A stretch of DNA of 64,000 nucleotides from Sphingomonas endophytica (GCF_014199415.1 NZ_JACIJN010000005.1:186001-250000), one strand, 5' to 3'. Shown: positions 52,932 to 61,512, counted from the stretch's first letter. A program made the numbers and translations. The notes: generated by a model from the letters alone, not told the origin.

Positions 52932-53705
52932 ATGAAGGCGATGCTGGTCACGGGCGGCGGCTCGGGCATCGGGCGCGCGGTGGCGCAAGTGTTCAGCGCG
53001 CGCGGCTGGCGGGTCGGGCTGGCGGATATCGACGCGCAGGGGCTGCGCGACACCGCCGCGCTGCTCCCCGCGGATCGCACCAGCACGCATGTCATGGACG
53101 TGCGCGACCCCTCGGAATGGGAGGAAGTGCTCGCCGATTTCGCGCACGTCAGCGACGGACGGCTCGACCTGCTGTTCAACAATGCCGGGATCGCGGCGGG
53201 CGGGCCGTTCGCCGAGATCGGGCTCGACGCGATCGACCGCGTGATCGACATCAACTTCCGCGGGCTGACCTATGGCGCGCGCATGGCCTATCCATATCTG
53301 AAGGCGACGCCGGGCGCGTGCCTGCTCAACACCGCTTCGGCGTCGGCGATCTACGGCTCGGCGGGGCTCGCGATCTATTCGGCGACCAAGTTCGCGGTGC
53401 GCGGGCTGACCGAAGCGCTCGACGGCGAATGGGCGGCGGAGGGCATCCGGGTCCGCTCGCTGATGCCGAGCTTCATCGACACCAACCTGCTGTCGGCGCC
53501 GATCCCCGGCACCAAATACACCGCGCGCGATCTGGTCGTGCGTCGCAAGCTGGAGTTCACGCCGGTCGAGACGGTCGCCGAAAAGGCGTGGGCCGCGGTG
53601 CACGGTGATCGCGTGCACACGGTGGTCGGCAAGACCGCCGAGCGGATGGCGTTCGCGGCACGCTGGATGCCCGGCCGGCTGCGCGCGATGATGCGGGGGC
53701 GGTAG
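52932..53705 (+). CDS. Short-chain dehydrogenase/reductase
   Basis: 257 residues. The cofactor motif is TGGGSGIG (7-14), NNAG in LLFNNAGIAAGG, and the catalytic YSATK in IYSATKFAV with the upstream Ser. Typical classical SDR length and layout, NAD(P)H-dependent oxidoreductase. Substrate unknown. It is divergent from the ABC transporter with a 58-bp gap and followed by a family A repeat. Confidence 0.85.
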   Translation: MKAMLVTGGGSGIGRAVAQVFSARGWRVGLADIDAQGLRDTAALLPADRTSTHVMDVRDPSEWEEVLADFAHVSDGRLDLLFNNAGIAAGGPFAEIGLDAIDRVIDINFRGLTYGARMAYPYLKATPGACLLNTASASAIYGSAGLAIYSATKFAVRGLTEALDGEWAAEGIRVRSLMPSFIDTNLLSAPIPGTKYTARDLVVRRKLEFTPVETVAEKAWAAVHGDRVHTVVGKTAERMAFAARWMPGRLRAMMRGR

Positions 53706-53714
53706 GCCAGTGCC

Positions 53715-53807
53715 GTCATTCCCGCGCAGGCGGGAGTCCAGAACCTCTGCCGTCAGTGGGCCTCGCGAAAACCTGCGCGTCTGGATTCCCGCCTGCGCGG
53801 GAATGAC
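53715..53807. repeat. REPIN-like inverted repeat, family A, copy 3
   Basis: The arms GTCATTCCCGCGCAGGCGGG and CCCGCCTGCGCGGGAATGAC are as in copies 1 and 2. The interior (CAGAACCTCTGCCGTCAGTG then ACCTGCGCGTCTGG) is reversed relative to copy 2. It lies in the convergent gap between the SDR gene and dnaN. Confidence 0.85.
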
Positions 53808-53837
53808 GGGGGAGTTCATGCTCCCCCGATAAAGGAA

Positions 53838-54941
53838 TCACACCCGCATCGGCATCAGCACGTAGAGCGCCGGGCTCTTGTCGTTCTCGCGGATCAGCGT
53901 CGGCGCCGCGGCGTCGGCGAGGTGGACCTCGACCAGATCGGTGCCGATCTGCCCGAGAATGTCCATCAGATACCGGCTGTTGAAGCCGATCTCGAACGGC
54001 GATGCGGCATATTCGCCCGGCACTTCCTCGGCGGCGGTGCCGTTCTCGGGGCTGGTGACCGACAGCGTGATCTTGTCGCGGTCCAGCGCCATCTTGACCG
54101 CACGCGTCTTCTCGGTGGCGATCGTCGAGACGCGGTCGACGCCCTCCATGAAGCTCTTCGGATCGAGCTTGAGGATCTTGTCGTTGCCGGTCGGGATCAC
54201 GCGGCTGTAATCGGGGAAGGTGCCGTCGATCAGCTTCGAGGTCAGGATCGCCTGCCCCAGGTCGAAGCGGATCTTGGTCCCCGACAGCGACACGCCGACC
54301 GACCCGTCGACCTCGTCGAGCAGCTTGCGCAGCTCGGCAATGCACTTCCGCGGCACGATCACGTCGGGCATCCCTGCCGCGCCCTCGGGCTGGTCGACCG
54401 TCACGCGCGCAAGGCGGTGGCCGTCGGTCGCGGCGGCCTTCAGCACCCCCTCCGCGACATGCAGGAAGATGCCGTTGAGATAGTAACGCGTCTCTTCGGT
54501 CGAGATCGCGAAGCGGGTCTTGTCGATGATCTGCTTGAGCGTCTCGGCGGGCAGCTCGAACTGCGTCGGCAGCTCACCCTCGGCGATCACCGGGAAATCG
54601 TCGCGCGGCAGCGTGCCCAGCGAGAAGCGCGCGCGCCCCGCCACGATCGTCATCCGCCCCTCGGCGGCGGTCAGCGAGACCTGCGCGCCCTCGGGCAGCT
54701 TGCGCGCGATGTCGAACAAGGTGTGCGCGGAGACGGTGGTCGCGCCCGGCTGGTCGACCGCGGCGGCGACGCTTTCGTTGATCTGCAGATCGAGGTCGGT
54801 CGCCATCAGCCGCAGCTGTCCCTCGGCGGTCGCCTCCAGCAGCACGTTCGACAGGATCGGGATGGTGTTGCGCCGCTCCACCACCGACTGGACGTGGCTC
54901 AGCCCCTTCAGCAGCGTCGCGCGTTCAATCGTCGCCTTCAT
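53838..54941 (-). CDS. dnaN: DNA polymerase III beta clamp
   Basis: 367 residues from ATG 54941 (MKATIERATLLKGLSHVQSV). The three DnaN domains are visible, with DFPVIAEGELPTQFELPAET, LNGIFLHVAEGVLKAAATDG and YLMDILGQIGTDLVEVHLAD. The C-terminal MPMRV end is conserved. It forms the processivity ring for replication. The gene is alone, not next to dnaA or recF, and 443 bp of noncoding sequence with extensive inverted repeats lie upstream. Confidence 0.96.
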   Translation of the reverse strand: MKATIERATLLKGLSHVQSVVERRNTIPILSNVLLEATAEGQLRLMATDLDLQINESVAAAVDQPGATTVSAHTLFDIARKLPEGAQVSLTAAEGRMTIVAGRARFSLGTLPRDDFPVIAEGELPTQFELPAETLKQIIDKTRFAISTEETRYYLNGIFLHVAEGVLKAAATDGHRLARVTVDQPEGAAGMPDVIVPRKCIAELRKLLDEVDGSVGVSLSGTKIRFDLGQAILTSKLIDGTFPDYSRVIPTGNDKILKLDPKSFMEGVDRVSTIATEKTRAVKMALDRDKITLSVTSPENGTAAEEVPGEYAASPFEIGFNSRYLMDILGQIGTDLVEVHLADAAAPTLIRENDKSPALYVLMPMRV

Positions 54942-55005
54942 CGTCACTTCCCCCGGCCCGCAGGTCACTCACCAGGGGCAATTGGCCAAGTCTCCCTAAG
55001 GTCCA

Positions 55006-55313
55006 AACTCTCTCAGAACAAGGTTGTGACGAAGCGGATTTTGGCACCAGGCCAGGGGCAAGGAGGAAGCGATGCCAAAGCATCGTGACCGACGCGCGAC
55101 GATGAACAGGTCGCCATGTTCTCCGGACATGGCTTGTATTGTCCGGGGGACAATACAAGCCGTTCATGGTGCTAAAAGCCGCCGCGCGGCGGTCGCCAGG
55201 GGAGGACCGCCGGTCATCGGCGCTTGCTTACGGGTAGCTCTGCTACCCGATTGCGCTGCGCTCCTCGCCGGCGGTCCTCCACTGGCGATCACGATCCTTG
55301 TTCTGAGAGAGTT
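55006..55313. repeat. 308-bp hairpin-rich element with perfect 18-bp terminal inverted repeats, upstream of dnaN
   Basis: AACTCTCTCAGAACAAGG (55006-55023) is the exact reverse complement of CCTTGTTCTGAGAGAGTT (55296-55313). Inside are: a perfect 14-bp-stem hairpin with GGG loop (55131-55161), a 7-bp CATG-type hairpin (55113-55133), an 8-bp hairpin CGGGTAGC-TCT-GCTACCCG (55231-55249), and a long inverted repeat (55191-55213/55268-55290). No open frame was seen. No target duplication is apparent at its ends. It occupies most of the 443-bp gap between dnaN and the beta-barrel gene; the rest holds only a terminator (55331-55362). Confidence 0.8.
55102..55167. repeat. Cloverleaf-like sub-element within the dnaN-upstream element
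   Basis: Outer ATGAAC (55102-55107)/GTTCAT (55162-55167) encloses GCCATGT-TCTCCGG-ACATGGC (55113-55133) and GGCTTGTATTGTCC-GGG-GGACAATACAAGCC (55131-55161), two hairpins sharing a few bases at the junction. Architecture resembles the elements at 47454-47511 and 47581-47640. Confidence 0.6.
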
Positions 55314-55330
55314 AGGGCTTTCGCCAAAAT

Positions 55331-55362
55331 GAAAGGGCCGGAGCAAGCGCCCCAGCCCTTTC
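55331..55362 (-). terminator. Intrinsic terminator for the beta-barrel gene (minus strand)
   Basis: GAAAGGGC (55331-55338) and GCCCTTTC (55355-55362) form an 8-bp stem around 16 nt. On the minus strand it is followed by ATTTTGG, a short T-run. It lies 23 bp after the stop of the 55385 gene. Confidence 0.65.
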
Positions 55363-55384
55363 CTGTTCCACGATGGTGGAGAAA

Positions 55385-55999
55385 TCAGAAGCGGATGCCC
55401 AGCCCCGCCATCAACTGGTGCCGGTCGAGGTCGATGTCGTAACCATCGATGTCGCCGTAATGCGAGTAGCGATATTCGGCGGTGACGAACGAGGTCGGCG
55501 TCAGCTTGTATTCGAGCCCGGCGCCAAGCCGGAAACCACCGAGGTTGGTCTTGTCGATCAGCTCATTCTCCGAGCTGGTGGTCGCCTGATAGCGATTCTC
55601 GACGCGCGCATTGGTGTAACCGCCCTTGCCGTAGATCATCGCCTGCGGCGAGATCACATAGCCCAGCCGTCCGCCGACATACAGATCGCGGCCCGCCTCG
55701 ACCGAGAAGCGATCCCCCGCGGTCAGCGCATTGTAGCTGCGCGTCTTGGTGGTCGCGTCGGTATATTCACCGTCGATGCCGTAGACGATGTTGCCGCGCT
55801 GGAAGTCATAGCCGACCCGGCCGCCATAGCCGAAGCCCTGCTGCCCCTCCGAATCGCCGTCGCCGCCGTCCTGCACGTTGTCGTAGCCGGCCAGCACCTC
55901 GACGCGGCCGCCCGCGAACGGGCCGTCCTGCGCGGTCGCCGGGGCCGCTACCGCGATCGCCATCACCGTCGCCGGGATCGCCATTGCAAGCTTACGCAT
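55385..55999 (-). CDS. Outer-membrane beta-barrel protein (OmpA-like/porin family), paralogue 1
   Basis: 204 residues. Signal peptide ends AAPATAQ. Strands alternate with FAGGRVEVLAGYDNVQ, FGYGGRVGYDFQRGNIVYGID, VGGRLGYVISPQAMIYGKGG and the C-terminal HYGDIDGYDIDLDRHQLMAG to GIRF. The pattern is a single 8-strand barrel, usually called an OmpW/OmpA-like opacity family porin. Probably in the outer membrane. A paralogue follows upstream on the same strand. Confidence 0.82.
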   Translation of the reverse strand: MRKLAMAIPATVMAIAVAAPATAQDGPFAGGRVEVLAGYDNVQDGGDGDSEGQQGFGYGGRVGYDFQRGNIVYGIDGEYTDATTKTRSYNALTAGDRFSVEAGRDLYVGGRLGYVISPQAMIYGKGGYTNARVENRYQATTSSENELIDKTNLGGFRLGAGLEYKLTPTSFVTAEYRYSHYGDIDGYDIDLDRHQLMAGLGIRF

Positions 56000-56154
56000 G
56001 TCTCACTCCATCTCACTCGCCCCGAAACGCAGGGCGTGGAGGGACAAATACGCGCTCGCGCCATTGTTGCATGAACCTCACCTAAACAGCGGCGATCGTG
56101 GTATTTACGCCACAGCCGGGCGCGGGCATCGACGTGAGACCGCGACCGGAAAAA

Positions 56155-56174
56155 GGGGCCGGAGCACCGGCCCC
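56155..56174 (-). terminator. Intrinsic terminator for second beta-barrel gene
   Basis: GGGGCCGG-AGCA-CCGGCCCC (56155-56174) is an 8-bp perfect stem with a 4-nt loop, with TTTT on the minus strand immediately after. It lies 25 bp beyond the stop of the 56199 gene. Confidence 0.75.
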
Positions 56175-56198
56175 GACCCCCTCCCCGCATCGGACCGA

Positions 56199-56783
56199 TC
56201 AGAAGCGGATGCCGACGCCCGCCAGCGCCTGCTCGCGCCAGAGACCCTGCTCCAGATCGCCGTCCTTGCCGTAATGCGACAGACGCACTTCACCCTTCAC
56301 GAACGCGGCGTCGGACAGCTTGTATTCCACGCCTGCGCCGACGCGGAACCCGGTGGTGACGAGGCGCGCATAGCCCTTGCTTTCCTCATCCCGCCAGTCG
56401 CTACGGAACCGGGCGACGGTGTAGCCGGCCTTGCCGTAGACCAGCGCCTTCGGCGAAAGCACGTAGCCGACGCGGGCACCGGCCGAGAGATCGAGGTTGG
56501 CCTTGATCGCGCGACGCTCGTCCTGGTCGACCGACGTCTTCCTGGTGGTGTTGCCGTCCACCTCGCCCTCGAAACCGTAGACGATGTTGCCGTCCTGCCA
56601 GTCATAGCCGACCAGACCGCCCAGCCCGAGACCGCTCATGCCGAAGTCCTTGATGCTGACATGGTCGAAGCCGATCAGCGCCTCGGCGCGCGCGCCCTGG
56701 AAGCCGTTATCCTGCGCAACCGCCGGGGTCGCCGCGGCAAGACCGAGCGCAACGGCCGGAACGAAAAAAGAAAACTTGGTCAT
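56199..56783 (-). CDS. Outer-membrane beta-barrel protein, paralogue 2
   Basis: 194 residues from ATG 56783 (MTKFSFFVPAVALGL). Signal peptide ends PAVAQD. Barrel strands include GARAEALIGFDHVS, GLGLGGLVGYDWQDGNIVYGFEG, LSAGARVGYVLSPKALVYGKAG, and RLSHYGKDGDLEQGLWREQA with GVGIRF. Clearly paralogous to 55385-55999 (YGKxGYT...R, DWQxGNIVYGxxGE, C-terminal GxGIRF). Same strand and separate terminators: a duplicated outer membrane protein. Confidence 0.82.
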   Translation of the reverse strand: MTKFSFFVPAVALGLAAATPAVAQDNGFQGARAEALIGFDHVSIKDFGMSGLGLGGLVGYDWQDGNIVYGFEGEVDGNTTRKTSVDQDERRAIKANLDLSAGARVGYVLSPKALVYGKAGYTVARFRSDWRDEESKGYARLVTTGFRVGAGVEYKLSDAAFVKGEVRLSHYGKDGDLEQGLWREQALAGVGIRF

Positions 56784-56935
56784 CAATCACTCCCTTTCGA
56801 CCGCCCTTGAAGTTCAGGCGGAAGGCGCCTCCTTGGAACGCCTCGGCTATTTTTAGAGAACATCGCGGGAGTTCGGCGTTTGCTTCCGAAATAGATTGCA
56901 GTTAACGGCGGAGAACCTTCCACGAGCACCAAGTG

Positions 56936-57406
56936 ATGATCTTTTCCATCGCCTTGTTAATGCTGATCGGTGAACGTGAGCCGTTGGGCGTCTGGCAACG
57001 CTGGGCGGCGTTGCGCGACACGGCCGGGCCGCGCTGCGTCGCGGTGGCGCAACCGCTCCGCCGTGACGGCACGACCGACCGGCGCGGCGGCTATGCACTG
57101 GTCGCGGCGCGGCAGGGCGCAACGCGCGCGCCGTCGATCCGCTTTCGCCTGACCCGCCCGCGTGGCGACGGCGCACCGCTGACGCTGGTGATCGGCGACC
57201 GGCGGTTCGCGCTGGCGGGCGATCGCGAGTCGGCGCGCGCCGCCGACCCGGAGACCGATCGCGCGATCGTCGGCGCGATGCGCGGCGCGACCGGGATGAC
57301 GCTCACCACGCTGGACGCGGCGGGCCGTCCGCTCGGCGACACCTATCCGCTGGCCGGCGCCGCGACCGCGATCGACGCCGCGCAGCTGGGATGCGCCCGG
57401 CGGTAA
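56936..57406 (+). CDS. IalB-like (invasion-associated locus B family) protein
   Basis: 156 residues from ATG 56936; a GTG one codon earlier is also possible. The N-terminal hydrophobic segment [13 protein letters not shown] is followed by [60 protein letters not shown] and a C-terminal AAQLGCARR. IalB proteins share the WxxWxxxC...C layout. Probably periplasmic or membrane-anchored. It lies before rlmN. Confidence 0.7.
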   Translation: MIFSIALLMLIGEREPLGVWQRWAALRDTAGPRCVAVAQPLRRDGTTDRRGGYALVAARQGATRAPSIRFRLTRPRGDGAPLTLVIGDRRFALAGDRESARAADPETDRAIVGAMRGATGMTLTTLDAAGRPLGDTYPLAGAATAIDAAQLGCARR

Positions 57407-57444
57407 CGCTGGAAAAATGCGCCGACTTGGCCTATGTGCGCGCG

Positions 57445-58653
57445 ATGCTCACAGCCTCGGCCGCCCCCATGCCCATCCCCGGGCACATCGACCCCGTGAC
57501 CGTGCCGCGTGCCAGCGCGCCGCGCACCGACGGCCGCATCGACCTGATCGGGCTGCCGCGCGACGACTTGCGCCGCGTGCTCGAAGAGTCCGGGCTGGAG
57601 CCGCGCCAGGCCAAGTTGCGCGCCAAGCAGATCTGGCACTGGATCTACAATCGCGGCGCGACCGACTTTGCGGTGATGACCGACATCGCCAAGGCGCAGC
57701 ACCCGTGGCTGTCCGAGCGCTTCGTGATCGGGCGCCCGCAGGTGGTCGAGGCGCAGGTGTCGACCGACGGCACGCGCAAATGGCTGCTCCGCTCTGAGGA
57801 CGGGCAGGATTACGAGGCGGTGTTCATCCCGGACGCGGATCGCGGGACGTTGTGCGTGTCGAGCCAGGTCGGCTGCACGCTCAACTGCCGCTTCTGCCAT
57901 ACGGGCACGATGCGGCTGGTCCGCAACCTGACCGCGGGCGAGATCGTCGGGCAGGTGATGCTGGCGCGCGACGCGCTTGGTGAGTGGCCGAGCCAGCCCG
58001 AAGGGCGGATGCTCACCAACATCGTGATGATGGGCATGGGCGAGCCGCTCTACAATTTCGACGCGGTGCGCGACGCGCTCAAGCTGGTGATGGACGGCGA
58101 CGGGCTCGCGCTCAGCAAGCGCCGCATCACGCTGTCGACCAGCGGCGTGGTGCCGATGATGGCGCGCGCCGGCGAGGAGATCGGCGTCAATCTCGCGGTG
58201 TCGCTCCACGCGGTGACCAAGGACGTCCGCGACGAGATCGTCCCGCTCAACCGCAAATACGGCATCGAGGAGTTGCTGCAGGCGTGCGCCGACTATCCCG
58301 GTGCGAACAACGCCCGCCGCATCACGTTCGAATATGTGATGCTGAAGGACAAGAACGACTCGGATGCCGAGGCGCATGAGCTGGTCCGGCTGCTCAAGCA
58401 GTACAAGTTGCCCGCCAAGGTCAATCTGATTCCGTTCAACCCGTGGCCGGGCGCGGATTACGAGACCTCGACGCCCGAGCGGGTGCGGCGCTTCAGCGAG
58501 ATCGTGTTCGAGGGCGGCATCTCCGCCCCGGTCCGCACCCCGCGCGGGCGCGACATCGACGCGGCGTGCGGGCAGTTGAAGACCGCGGCGGAGAAGAAGA
58601 GCCGCGCCGAACTCGATCGGCTGGCAGCGGAGAAGCAGGCCGCGCTTGGTTGA
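57445..58653 (+). CDS. rlmN: Dual-specificity RNA methyltransferase RlmN
   Basis: 402 residues from ATG 57445; starts at 57391 or 57469 are possible, the latter matching MPIPGHIDP. The radical SAM cysteines are [13 protein letters not shown] (CxxxCxxC), with [12 protein letters not shown] before and [15 protein letters not shown] and [15 protein letters not shown] after. RlmN methylates A2503 of 23S rRNA and some tRNAs via a radical mechanism with a second catalytic cysteine near the end. Canonical length. Confidence 0.95.
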   Translation: MLTASAAPMPIPGHIDPVTVPRASAPRTDGRIDLIGLPRDDLRRVLEESGLEPRQAKLRAKQIWHWIYNRGATDFAVMTDIAKAQHPWLSERFVIGRPQVVEAQVSTDGTRKWLLRSEDGQDYEAVFIPDADRGTLCVSSQVGCTLNCRFCHTGTMRLVRNLTAGEIVGQVMLARDALGEWPSQPEGRMLTNIVMMGMGEPLYNFDAVRDALKLVMDGDGLALSKRRITLSTSGVVPMMARAGEEIGVNLAVSLHAVTKDVRDEIVPLNRKYGIEELLQACADYPGANNARRITFEYVMLKDKNDSDAEAHELVRLLKQYKLPAKVNLIPFNPWPGADYETSTPERVRRFSEIVFEGGISAPVRTPRGRDIDAACGQLKTAAEKKSRAELDRLAAEKQAALG

Positions 58654-59404
58654 TGCGACCGGGCTGGCGCTCGCCGGTGGGGCGGGCGTCCTCGGCGGGA
58701 TGATGAACGCGCTGGCGGGCGGCGGCACCTTCGCGACGATGCCGGCGCTGCTCGGGCTCGGTACGCCGGCCAATATCGCCAATGCCACCTCCAACCTCGG
58801 GCTGATGCCGGGGGGCGCGACCAGCGCGTGGAGCTTCCGCCACGAATTGCAGCCGGTCGGCGGCGTCCCAGTGCGCGTGCTGGCGGCGATCACCTTCGTC
58901 GGCGGGCTGCTCGGCAGTGTCCTGCTGGTGGTCACGCCCGGCGCGGCATTCGACCTGATCGTCCCGTGGCTGCTGCTGGTCGCGTTCGTCGCGATCGTGT
59001 TCGGCGCGCGCGCCGCGGACTGGCTGGCGACGCGGGTGACGATCAAGCCGCGCACGCTGATGGCGGTGCAGGCGGTGCTCGGCACCTATGGCGGCTATTT
59101 CGGCGGCGGGGTCGGGATCATGACCACCGCCACCTACGGCCTGCTGGCGGGCACGACGCCGCGCGCGATGTTCGCGCCGCGCACATTGATGCTGACCGTC
59201 GCCAATTTCGCCGCCGCGATCGTGTTCGTCGCGTGCGGGATGATCCGCTGGGACGCGTGCCTGCCGATGCTGGCGGGCGGCGTGGTCGGCGGCTGGCTGG
59301 GCGCGATCGTCGGCAAGCGGCTGCCCGCGCTCGTGGTGCGGTGGTGGACGATCCTCGTCACCGGCGCGACGACGGCGGTGTTCTTCGCGCACGCCTACGG
59401 GTGA
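58646..59404 (+). CDS. TauE/SafE-family sulfite/anion exporter-like membrane protein
   Basis: 252 residues with eight hydrophobic helices: [67 protein letters not shown]. The two-repeat TauE/SafE layout is clear. The start is probably TTG 58646, overlapping the rlmN stop by 8 bp. Transported substrate unknown (sulfite, organosulfur or other anions). Confidence 0.85.
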   Translation: MVDATGLALAGGAGVLGGMMNALAGGGTFATMPALLGLGTPANIANATSNLGLMPGGATSAWSFRHELQPVGGVPVRVLAAITFVGGLLGSVLLVVTPGAAFDLIVPWLLLVAFVAIVFGARAADWLATRVTIKPRTLMAVQAVLGTYGGYFGGGVGIMTTATYGLLAGTTPRAMFAPRTLMLTVANFAAAIVFVACGMIRWDACLPMLAGGVVGGWLGAIVGKRLPALVVRWWTILVTGATTAVFFAHAYG

Positions 59405-59408
59405 CGGC

Positions 59409-60014
59409 TCAGCCGGGCCGGGTCATCGCGAACGTTTCGCCCAGCTCGAAATAATCGGCCGGGCCACCACCGCGCAGGATCGGGCGCGCGCGGGCGGTCT
59501 GGTAGACGCCGTCCTCCAGCATGGCGGTGTCGATATGGATCGCGACCGCCTCGCCGAGCACCAGCCAGCCCGGCACGCCGGCGCCGTGGCGGTCCTGCAG
59601 CTGGACGATCTGCGTCACCTTGCACTCGAACTGCACCGGGCTCAGCGCGACGCGCGGCGGCGCGACCCGCTCCGAGGGCAGCGCCGCCAGCCCGGCGCGC
59701 GTGAACTCGTCCTCGTCGGTCATTGCCGAGGTCTCGTTCATCGCCGCGGCGAGATCGCGGGTCGCCAGATTCCAGACGAACTCGCCCGTCTCGCGCGCGT
59801 TCGCCAGCGAGTCCTTCGCGCCGTTCGAGCAGAAGCCGATGATCGGCGGGCGGTAGGAGAAGAGATTGAAGAAGCTGTAGGGTGCGAGGTTGCGCCGGCC
59901 ATCCGCCGAAACGGTCGCGATCCAGCCGATCGGGCGTGGGCCGACGATCGCGTTGAGGGGATCGTGCGCAAGACCATGTCCCTGCGCCGGCTCGTAGAAA
60001 TGCCATTCGGTCAT
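59409..60014 (-). CDS. Flavin reductase family protein (FMN-binding split barrel)
   Basis: 201 residues from ATG 60014 (MTEWHFYEPAQGHGLAHD). VGPRPIGWIATVSADGRRNL and PYSFFNLFSYRPPIIGFCSN hold the FMN and NAD(P)H loops of the flavin-reductase-like split barrel. This group often acts as reductase for a flavin monooxygenase or with unknown partner. It is convergent with the TauE gene, only 4 bp apart, and divergent from the cytochrome b gene. Confidence 0.85.
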   Translation of the reverse strand: MTEWHFYEPAQGHGLAHDPLNAIVGPRPIGWIATVSADGRRNLAPYSFFNLFSYRPPIIGFCSNGAKDSLANARETGEFVWNLATRDLAAAMNETSAMTDEDEFTRAGLAALPSERVAPPRVALSPVQFECKVTQIVQLQDRHGAGVPGWLVLGEAVAIHIDTAMLEDGVYQTARARPILRGGGPADYFELGETFAMTRPG

Positions 60015-60040
60015 GCCGCGGCTTCTGCTAGGAAGCGCGG

Positions 60041-60733
60041 ATGGCTGCAACCATGATCCACCGTCACCGGCTCGCCACCCGCGTGTGGCACTGGCTCAAC
60101 GCGGTGGCGATCTTCATCCTGATCGGGTCCGGGCTCGGCATCTCGAACGCGCATCCGCGGCTTTATTGGGGGCGGTACGGCGCCAATTTCGACCACGCCT
60201 GGGCGCAGCTCCCGCGCTTTCCTGCGTGGCTGACGATACCGGCGAGCTACAATCTCGCGATCTCGCGGCGCTGGCATCTGTTCTTCGCGCTGGTGCTCGG
60301 CTTCTCGCTGCTCGCCTATATGATCGTCAGCCTGCTCAATCGCCATTTTCAGCGCGACCTGCGCGTGCGGCGGCGCGATGTCGGCACGGCGCATCTGCGC
60401 GCCGACGTCCGCGCGCATCTCGCGCTGCGCTTCCACGATCCCGAGGCGCCCGGCGAGTACAATGCGCTGCAGAAGCTCAGCTATGTCGCCGTGATCTTTT
60501 TCGCGCTCCCGCTTGTGATCTTTACCGGGCTGGCGCTGTCGCCCGGCATGGATGCGGCCTGGCCGTGGCTGCTCGACCTGTTCGGCGGTCGGCAATCGGC
60601 GCGGTCGCTGCACTTCGTCGCGATGGCGGTGATCGCTCTGTTCACGATCGTCCATCTCGCGCTGGTGATCCTCGCCGGCTGGCGCAACGAGCTGCGCTCG
60701 ATGCTGACCGGCTGGTGGCGGGTGCCCGAATGA
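60041..60733 (+). CDS. Cytochrome b561-type membrane protein (Ni-hydrogenase cytochrome b family)
   Basis: 230 residues with four to five helices. Likely heme-b His residues are in HRHRLATRVWHWLN, ISRRWHLFFALVLG, ARSLHFVAM and FTIVHLALV. It fits the b561/NiFe-hydrogenase-like cytochrome (PF01292) layout. It passes electrons between the quinone pool and the periplasmic molybdoprotein encoded by the next gene, whose start overlaps its stop by 4 bp (ATGA). Confidence 0.85.
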   Translation: MAATMIHRHRLATRVWHWLNAVAIFILIGSGLGISNAHPRLYWGRYGANFDHAWAQLPRFPAWLTIPASYNLAISRRWHLFFALVLGFSLLAYMIVSLLNRHFQRDLRVRRRDVGTAHLRADVRAHLALRFHDPEAPGEYNALQKLSYVAVIFFALPLVIFTGLALSPGMDAAWPWLLDLFGGRQSARSLHFVAMAVIALFTIVHLALVILAGWRNELRSMLTGWWRVPE

Positions 60734-61473
60734 TCCGGCGGCGGACCCTGCTCGGCGGCGGCGCGGGGCTGATGCTCGCCGGCTGCGACCGCGTCATCCA
60801 GCAGCCGACGGTGCGCTCGATCGTCTTCAAGGGCGAGGACATGCACCGCGCGCTGCAACGCGCGCTGTCGAATCGCGACGCGCTCGCCCCCGAGTTCACG
60901 CCCGAGCAGATGTCGCCGCGCTTCCGCACCAACGGCACGCGCGATCCGAGCACGCCAGCCTATGCCGCGCTGCGCGCCGGGCGCTTCGCCGACTGGCGGC
61001 TGACCGTCGACGGACTCGTCGCGCGGCCGCTGTCGCTGTCGCTCGCCGACCTCGGCCGCTTCCCGCAGCGCGCGCAGATCACCCGTCACGATTGCGTCGA
61101 GGGGTGGAGCGCGATCGGCAAATGGCAGGGACCGCCGCTCGGCGACGTGCTCAAGGCGGCGGGGCTGCGCGACGCGGCACGCTACATCGTGTTCCGCTGC
61201 GCCGACCTGTACGGCGGCGCGCCTTATTACGAATCGATCGATCTGATCGACGCCTTCCACCCGCAGACGATCCTCGCCTGGGCGATGAACGACCGCTTCC
61301 TCGACGTCGGCCACGGCGCGCCGCTGCGGCTGCGGGTCGAGCGCCAGCTCGGCTACAAGCACGCCAAATATCTGATGCAGGTCACCGCGGTCGCCAGCCT
61401 CGCCGGGATCGGCAAAGGGCGCGGCGGCTATTGGGAAGACAATGTCGATTACGACTGGTGGGCGGGGATCTGA
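60730..61473 (+). CDS. Periplasmic lipoprotein-type molybdoenzyme (sulfite-oxidase fold)
   Basis: 247 residues. An N-terminal RRRTLLGGGAGLMLAGCD looks like a Tat/lipoprotein signal with lipobox cysteine C19. The Mo-binding domain has the ligand cysteine in ITRHDCVEGWSAIGKWQGPP (C122), then LRLRVERQLGYKHAKYLMQ. It resembles YedY/MsrP-like enzymes but has a different membrane partner. Together with the b561 protein it forms a two-gene redox system of unknown substrate. Confidence 0.82.
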   Translation: MIRRRTLLGGGAGLMLAGCDRVIQQPTVRSIVFKGEDMHRALQRALSNRDALAPEFTPEQMSPRFRTNGTRDPSTPAYAALRAGRFADWRLTVDGLVARPLSLSLADLGRFPQRAQITRHDCVEGWSAIGKWQGPPLGDVLKAAGLRDAARYIVFRCADLYGGAPYYESIDLIDAFHPQTILAWAMNDRFLDVGHGAPLRLRVERQLGYKHAKYLMQVTAVASLAGIGKGRGGYWEDNVDYDWWAGI

Positions 61474-61512
61474 CCGGGCTCGCCCGGACATGATCAGGCT
61501 TTCCGCCTCTTT

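Noticed and set aside
55006..55313. Target-site duplication flanking the 308-bp element.
   Set aside because: The immediately flanking bases (GGTCCA left, AGGGCT right) are not a direct repeat, so classical transposition cannot be claimed from this copy.
54942..55400. Possible replication origin upstream of dnaN.
   Set aside because: I looked for DnaA-box-like sequences (TTATCCACA type) and an AT-rich unwinding region and saw none; the structure is dominated by GC hairpins and dnaA/recF are absent.
60730..61473. Annotation as MsrP with MsrQ partner.
   Set aside because: The membrane partner has the b561/NiFe-hydrogenase type layout rather than the MsrQ ferric-reductase type, and the enzyme carries a lipobox; identity not supported.
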